From NCBI GenBank assembly GCA_037783415.1, contig JAZGTN010000094.1:2666001-2730000 (forward strand): 64,000 nucleotides of DNA, read 5' to 3'. The position numbers were made by a program, and so were the translations under genes. Each line of letters opens with the position of its first letter. The stretch's first letter is position 1. The notes beneath the pieces are model-generated. The model ran no database searches. It saw nothing but the letters and a program-made list of their open reading frames with translations, and was not told the origin of the DNA. Source of the stretch: Leptasterias polaris. Taxonomy: Eukaryota; Echinodermata; Asteroidea; Forcipulatida; Asteriidae. Shown here piece by piece: positions 59,546 to 64,000 of the stretch.

Positions 59546-62500
59546 CTCTAATCAGATATGACGCAAATCTAAGAGAGGACAGCCTTTGGAGTCTCAAGTC
59601 TGGAGCGAAACTATTCACATCAACTCAGTGTGCAGGAGACATGCTGGTTCTCGATAATCTAGAGTTTACCTCGAGCAAAAACACTCAAGATACGAGCCCT
59701 GTTCATTTCTAACCAGAATGTGGTACTAAACTGGTGCGTCCTTTAATCTAGTGAATTCCCTCCTCTCCCCTAATCATAACTATCATCACACCGCCCAGAG
59801 GGAGGCACTCAGATAGATGGAATAACTAGTGTCATAACAATTTGTTTTCACACTGAGCCTCTGGGACAAAAACCAATGATGTCACGCCAGCAGGTGAGTA
59901 AACAAAGATATGTGGGAAAAAACAACAAGCAAAATGTATACATGACTGTTGGAAAGTGTATGCTGGGGGTGTTTGGATCACAGCTGGGTGGTCCCATGGA
60001 AAATAATCAGAAGAAATAATAACCCAATGTATTCTGAGTATGATTTGGTCCAAATGTAAGTTGTTCGGTGTTGCGATGTGTTACCGACTCTCACAAAGTC
60101 AGCAACTTCCCACTGCGTTCCCACATACATTATCAATACAACTTCCTGTACACACGCTTCCGAAAAAGTATTATTAGATCTAAATGGTCGGCTGCAACAC
60201 GATAGAATAAACAAACAACCGAAAGGTTTGAATCTCCGGAGAAAATACAAAAATAGTACACGCTGAATCAATGCAGACCAAGAACTCAAACAAATACGTA
60301 GCAAATTTTATTCTAAATAGAGAAATTTTTTCCTCTGACTTGTAAAATACGTTTTTCTGTGACAGAAAAAAACCCAAAAACTTTTAGAGCTGATTTTATG
60401 GAACTTCTCAGCTACAACTGACATTTATTAGCACAGACTATTTACAACAAACACAAGTCACAACAAAACAGGGTATTTTTTCTTGTTATATACCTTTTCT
60501 TTTTGGTCAAAAATGTTCCATGTGTTTGTCTTTGAAATGATGCCAAGGTTTTGTCTTGAGTTCAAACGTGAACAATTGAAGGTTTCATTCATTGTATGTA
60601 AATGAACTTTGTTAATAATATGATCACTCCTCAAGTGTACATTGTCAATGTGCATAGACCACTATAAACAATTGAAATATCTTTTCAAAATTGTCAATGA
60701 GACTGTTGTTTACATTCAAGTATTACCCTGAAAACTTTAGCATTTCTTCAAACTAGTTTTTGAAAGCATTTGTTGTAAACATTTTTTTTCATTCATTTTT
60801 CCCCCCAAATCTCTAATTAACTGCTTTATTTGACAAACTACCACTACAATGGTCAGTCAACTTCAGAGTGTTGTCTGCACACAGTGAGCCAACACTTTTA
60901 ACTCATCACACATTCTGGTCTCGTCTTCACTCATAATGGATAAACAGAACCCATCGGCAGCAATCTCACAAGCCTTAAGCTTTAAAGGAAGCAATCTTGC
61001 TCTCTCTCAAGTCCCTTCACCACAAAATGCTCCGTGTGAAATGTTTGCATAAATTCAAAACTGCTCTTTTAAGTCCACAGTGAATTATCCCAAGGACAGG
61101 AATTTCCAGAAGGAAAATTAATTAATCTGTCCTCAAGACTCGAGTGGAAAACTAATTAAACACACAAATTGTGACAAGAAACCGAAGCCAGGACATCTGC
61201 AAGAAGGAAAGGGGTGAAGAAAAAAATGTGCAAAGTTGTGACTGATTGAAAGAACTTGTGACTGATTGAGGGTTTATGAACGCTGATTGTTGCTGGCAGT
61301 CAAGCTCCCAAGGCTATATTTAACATTGTTAGCTCTAACGAGAAGGCTCTGTTCATAAAATATTATAATCTGCACCAAGAGCACTGCACTCTTTTCATTA
61401 TACCTCTGAGAATCATTTCAATATTTGATCTGCACGCCAAAATTTCACCATGGAGCAGACAATGGGGGTTAGAACAATACATTTCCCCCCAGCAACAGCG
61501 AGCCGCTGCAGCGCTGGTTGACAATAGTTGACTTGAGCAGCCCAGGCAGTAAAATTATCTTCAGGATTATTAATACAGCTTTTCATTATTTATTAAAATT
61601 ACGGGTTACAGCAATTCTGGACAGCCATCAAGCATAAACATTTGTTGTTATGCCAGCAAGAGAAAAATTGCAATGTCTGAAACACACGCTAATTGCATTT
61701 ACTTCGGAATGGTTCCATATGGCCATTTGTTGTCATTAACCCTGGCATATGGCCCCTGTATTGCCAGAGGACCAATTTAGACAATCCAATTTTGCCTTTT
61801 AGTACACGAATCATGTATGCTTTGCAATATGTAGGCCTATTCCATTTTGCACTAATATGCATAAACACAATTCAGCGAGCATATGCAATTCTGATTCGAT
61901 TCTTTTTCATGATTCTGCCAGATGCATTATCCATGTACATTGTAACCATACCCAAATCACACTCAAACCATGGACAATCGCCGTCATTTTCCCCCTCCAA
62001 CATGTATTCATCAAACGCTCAAATCTCTTCTTTATGCGGCAATCATTTAGACTCTCTGAAAAGGAATGCTTAAATGAAAACTCAAGCTGACCCAGCGATT
62101 ACCTTCATCCTGATTGGCGACTTTAAATCCTAGAAATGGAGAATGCCATAAAAGGTCAGGGCAACCTGGGGAAAAAACCGGAGACGTCAATCAAGGGAGG
62201 GGTGATCTTCAAGGACTTCTATCTTTCAGGGACTCAGTTTCAGCATGACCACGGGGCATAGTTACTAACCTTTAATAGATCCCAATGGTGCACATGCTGG
62301 ATTGTTAGGCCCGCAGGGGGCAAGGGGGGTTCATGTTAAATGGCAGGTAAAAAGGGGGGTTCAGTTCTTCACTGCACGAACATAGGGACGGATGTAGCAT
62401 ACAGCTTTACTATGATAGAACCTACTGCACTTACTCTTGAGGCCTCAACTTACTTCATCCATGATTTGACCATAGAGCTATGGTTTGACAGACTGTTATA

Positions 62501-62637
62501 TTGTAGAAGAGTTTTGTTTTTTTACAAGGGGTAGGGATGCTCCATCATTGCTTTTTTTTTTTAGAGGGATGTATGTATCCAAGTATCAAATACAACAATA
62601 ACAGTTTGGGAGTCTAAGGCCAAATTTAAAAAAATAC
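59546..62637. other. Noncoding interval, with a possible conserved-element cluster at 61050-62100
   Basis: No gene recognised; the ORF at 61693-62073 has no domain. 61050-62100 has high sequence complexity, few repeats and several homeodomain-type TAATTA sites (AAATTAATTAATCTG, AACTAATTAAACAC, GGATTATTAATAC), a texture that often marks conserved regulatory DNA. This is an impression, not a measurement. Confidence 0.3.
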
Positions 62638-62912
62638 CAGTTGATCGTCCTGATTTTTCCAAAAAGAGGAGGATGAGGGCCTTTTTATTTTTTATTTATT
62701 TATTTTTTTCCAAGATGGCCGCCAAGTATTTCAATCCAAACAGGCCACCAATTCTTCAGTTTGAAATCACCGCTAACTTTCAAAAATTAAAATATATATG
62801 TCAAGGGTGGATTTAAAATACAAACAAATTTTTCTTTTTTTTTTAGGAAAAAAGAAAAAAAAGAAAAAAAGATGCGGCCTCAAAAAAGGATGCGGGCAGG
62901 GACGATCAACTG
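62638..62912. mobile_element. 275-bp TIR element, A/T-rich
   Basis: Left CAGTTGATCGTCCTGA; right, inverted, CAGTTGATCGTCCCTGC. The interior is mostly poly-A/poly-T tracts and GATGGCCGCCAAG. Noncoding. Confidence 0.65.
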
Positions 62913-63007
62913 TTTTGTTTTTTTACTTGGCCTAATCATTCTCATTCGCAGCTGAGAAGCTGAATTGCTGAATTGGAAGGCTGGGCTACAATGCTTTCAA
63001 ACCACAA

Positions 63008-63647
63008 GAGCACCTATTGCAGCCAGCCACATCAACCCATAATATGACCTTGGAGAACAGCCTCAAAAAGGGAGGAAAGCCAGAGGGCCTGGAGAAAAAA
63101 CCTTGTGGCATACTAGAGGACCAATGCACAACTCTATGTACTCATGGCCTTGGCTGGGAACAGAACCAGGGCCACATTGGTTAGAAGAGAGCCCATTATT
63201 ACATACTAGCCACCCATGCCACCAAACAACCAGGAGCACCTATTGCAGCCAGCCACATCAACCCATAATATGACCTTGGAGAACAGCCTCAAAAAGGGAG
63301 GAAAGCCAGAGGGCCTGGAGAAAAAACCTTGTGGCATAATAATAATAATAATAAAGACTTGTTATGCGCACATATCCACCCTGCTGGGTGTTCAAGGCGC
63401 AGTAAACCAAAAAAACAAACAAAAGAAAAACAGAAACAACTAAATTATTCCTTGAAAACCTGTGACATTAGATAAGTTTTGAGAAGTGATTTAAATTTTG
63501 TGGTACAAAGACAAGATCTAAGATTACTAGAGGACCAATGCACAACTCTATGTACTCATGGCCTTGGCTGGGAACAGAACCAGGGCCACATTGGTTAGAA
63601 GAGAGCCCATTATTACATACTAGCCACCCATGCCACCAAACAACCAG
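63008..63647 (+). repeat. 226-bp tandem duplication, second copy interrupted
   Basis: Copy 1 is 63008-63233. Copy 2 is 63234-63338 plus 63527-63647. GAGCACCTATTGCAGCCAGC, GGAGAACAGCCTCAAAAAGG and GGACCAATGCACAACTCTAT occur in both copies with essentially no differences seen, so the duplication is young. ORFs in it are incidental. Confidence 0.93.
63339..63526 (+). mobile_element. 188-bp insertion within the second duplicate
   Basis: Starts with (ATA)n then AAGACTTGTTATGCGCACAT and ATCCACCCTGCTGGGTG. The uninterrupted copy 1 gives the empty site (GTGGCATA/CTAGAGG), fixing both edges except for a TA ambiguity. The core resembles a common dispersed echinoderm repeat as I recall it. Confidence 0.8.
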
Positions 63648-64000
63648 TTTTCAAGAAAAAAAACCTCAAAACAGATATTCCCTGGTGCCACAGCAAACCT
63701 TAGGGTTCATTAGTTTTGATGCATGCCTTGACTTGAGCAGCCAGGTAAATAAGGCATAAAGCTACACGTATGAGTAAAATGTGAATTTTGCATGGAGCAT
63801 TACAAAATGCAACACAGCAAGCCTGATACATCATGCAGGGAGCTGAGTCAATCACCTCTATGCCCCTGGTCATTGCCTTGGTGCCCTTTGAAACAATCCA
63901 GGGTAAACTCTTATGCCCTTTGCTAAGGACAAATTAATACCTTGCCCTTATTAAGAACCATGGAGCTGCAAAAACAAAGCAGCAGGCCTGTTTGTTTGAA
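63648..64000. other. Noncoding end of window
   Basis: No gene or bounded repeat recognised. Confidence 0.35.

Noticed and set aside
61693..62073. 126-residue plus-strand ORF
   Set aside because: No domain, signal or exon structure; overlapping frames are equally open.
1..64000. CRISPR arrays, operons, phage or bacterial defence genes
   Set aside because: The repeats present are head-to-tail minisatellites without spacers, and coding sequence is intron-split; nothing is prokaryotic in character.

Overview
This is a gene-poor, repeat-rich stretch of an animal nuclear genome, not a bacterial or phage region. There are no operon-like ORF runs, and the one confident gene is split by GT-AG introns. 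The background is AT-rich and full of short-interspersed elements with tRNA-like heads, terminal-inverted-repeat (TIR) elements, microsatellites and minisatellites. Several repeats look like families I associate with echinoderm genomes, sea stars in particular: elements ending in TTAAAGGCACTG, elements ending in GGGCCCAATTTCAT, and a SINE whose tRNA-like part reads GGTAGAGCGCCGGCACG. The host is therefore inferred, from repeat character only, to be a marine deuterostome, most likely a sea star.

Layout. Positions 883-3573 (+) hold a complete five-exon gene for a UPF0547/C16orf87-like zinc-ribbon protein, and this is the best-supported gene in the window. Positions 7896-8722 (-) hold the 3' end of a LINE. 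Positions 12178-12502 are a nearly perfect 17-bp minisatellite. Positions 13844-20290 are a pile-up of nested transposable elements. Its largest member, 16461-20094, is a TIR-bounded element with the frameshifted and internally deleted remains of a large uncharacterised protein. Positions 26757-27722 carry two different tRNA-derived SINEs. Positions 32011-32331 (-) contain an intronless ORF for a small putative secreted cysteine-containing peptide. From 33 to 57 kb there is mostly intergenic, intronic or UTR-like sequence with scattered TIR elements. Positions 58331-59269 are a 25-bp satellite-like array with a higher-order 225-bp period, followed by a 71-bp array. The last kilobase contains a 226-bp tandem duplication in which one copy has gained a 188-bp insertion.

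On the minus strand several short, well-bounded exon-like segments (10.8, 12.7, 13.3, 23.3, 24.4, 29.8-30.1, 34.4 and 47.9 kb) suggest one or more large-intron transcription units that I could not identify. They are listed as candidates only. I found no CRISPR array, no rRNA, no convincing functional tRNA gene and no clear new multi-gene system. The most interesting items are the decayed TIR element with its unusual protein, the candidate secreted peptide, the unassigned minus-strand exons and the structured satellite.
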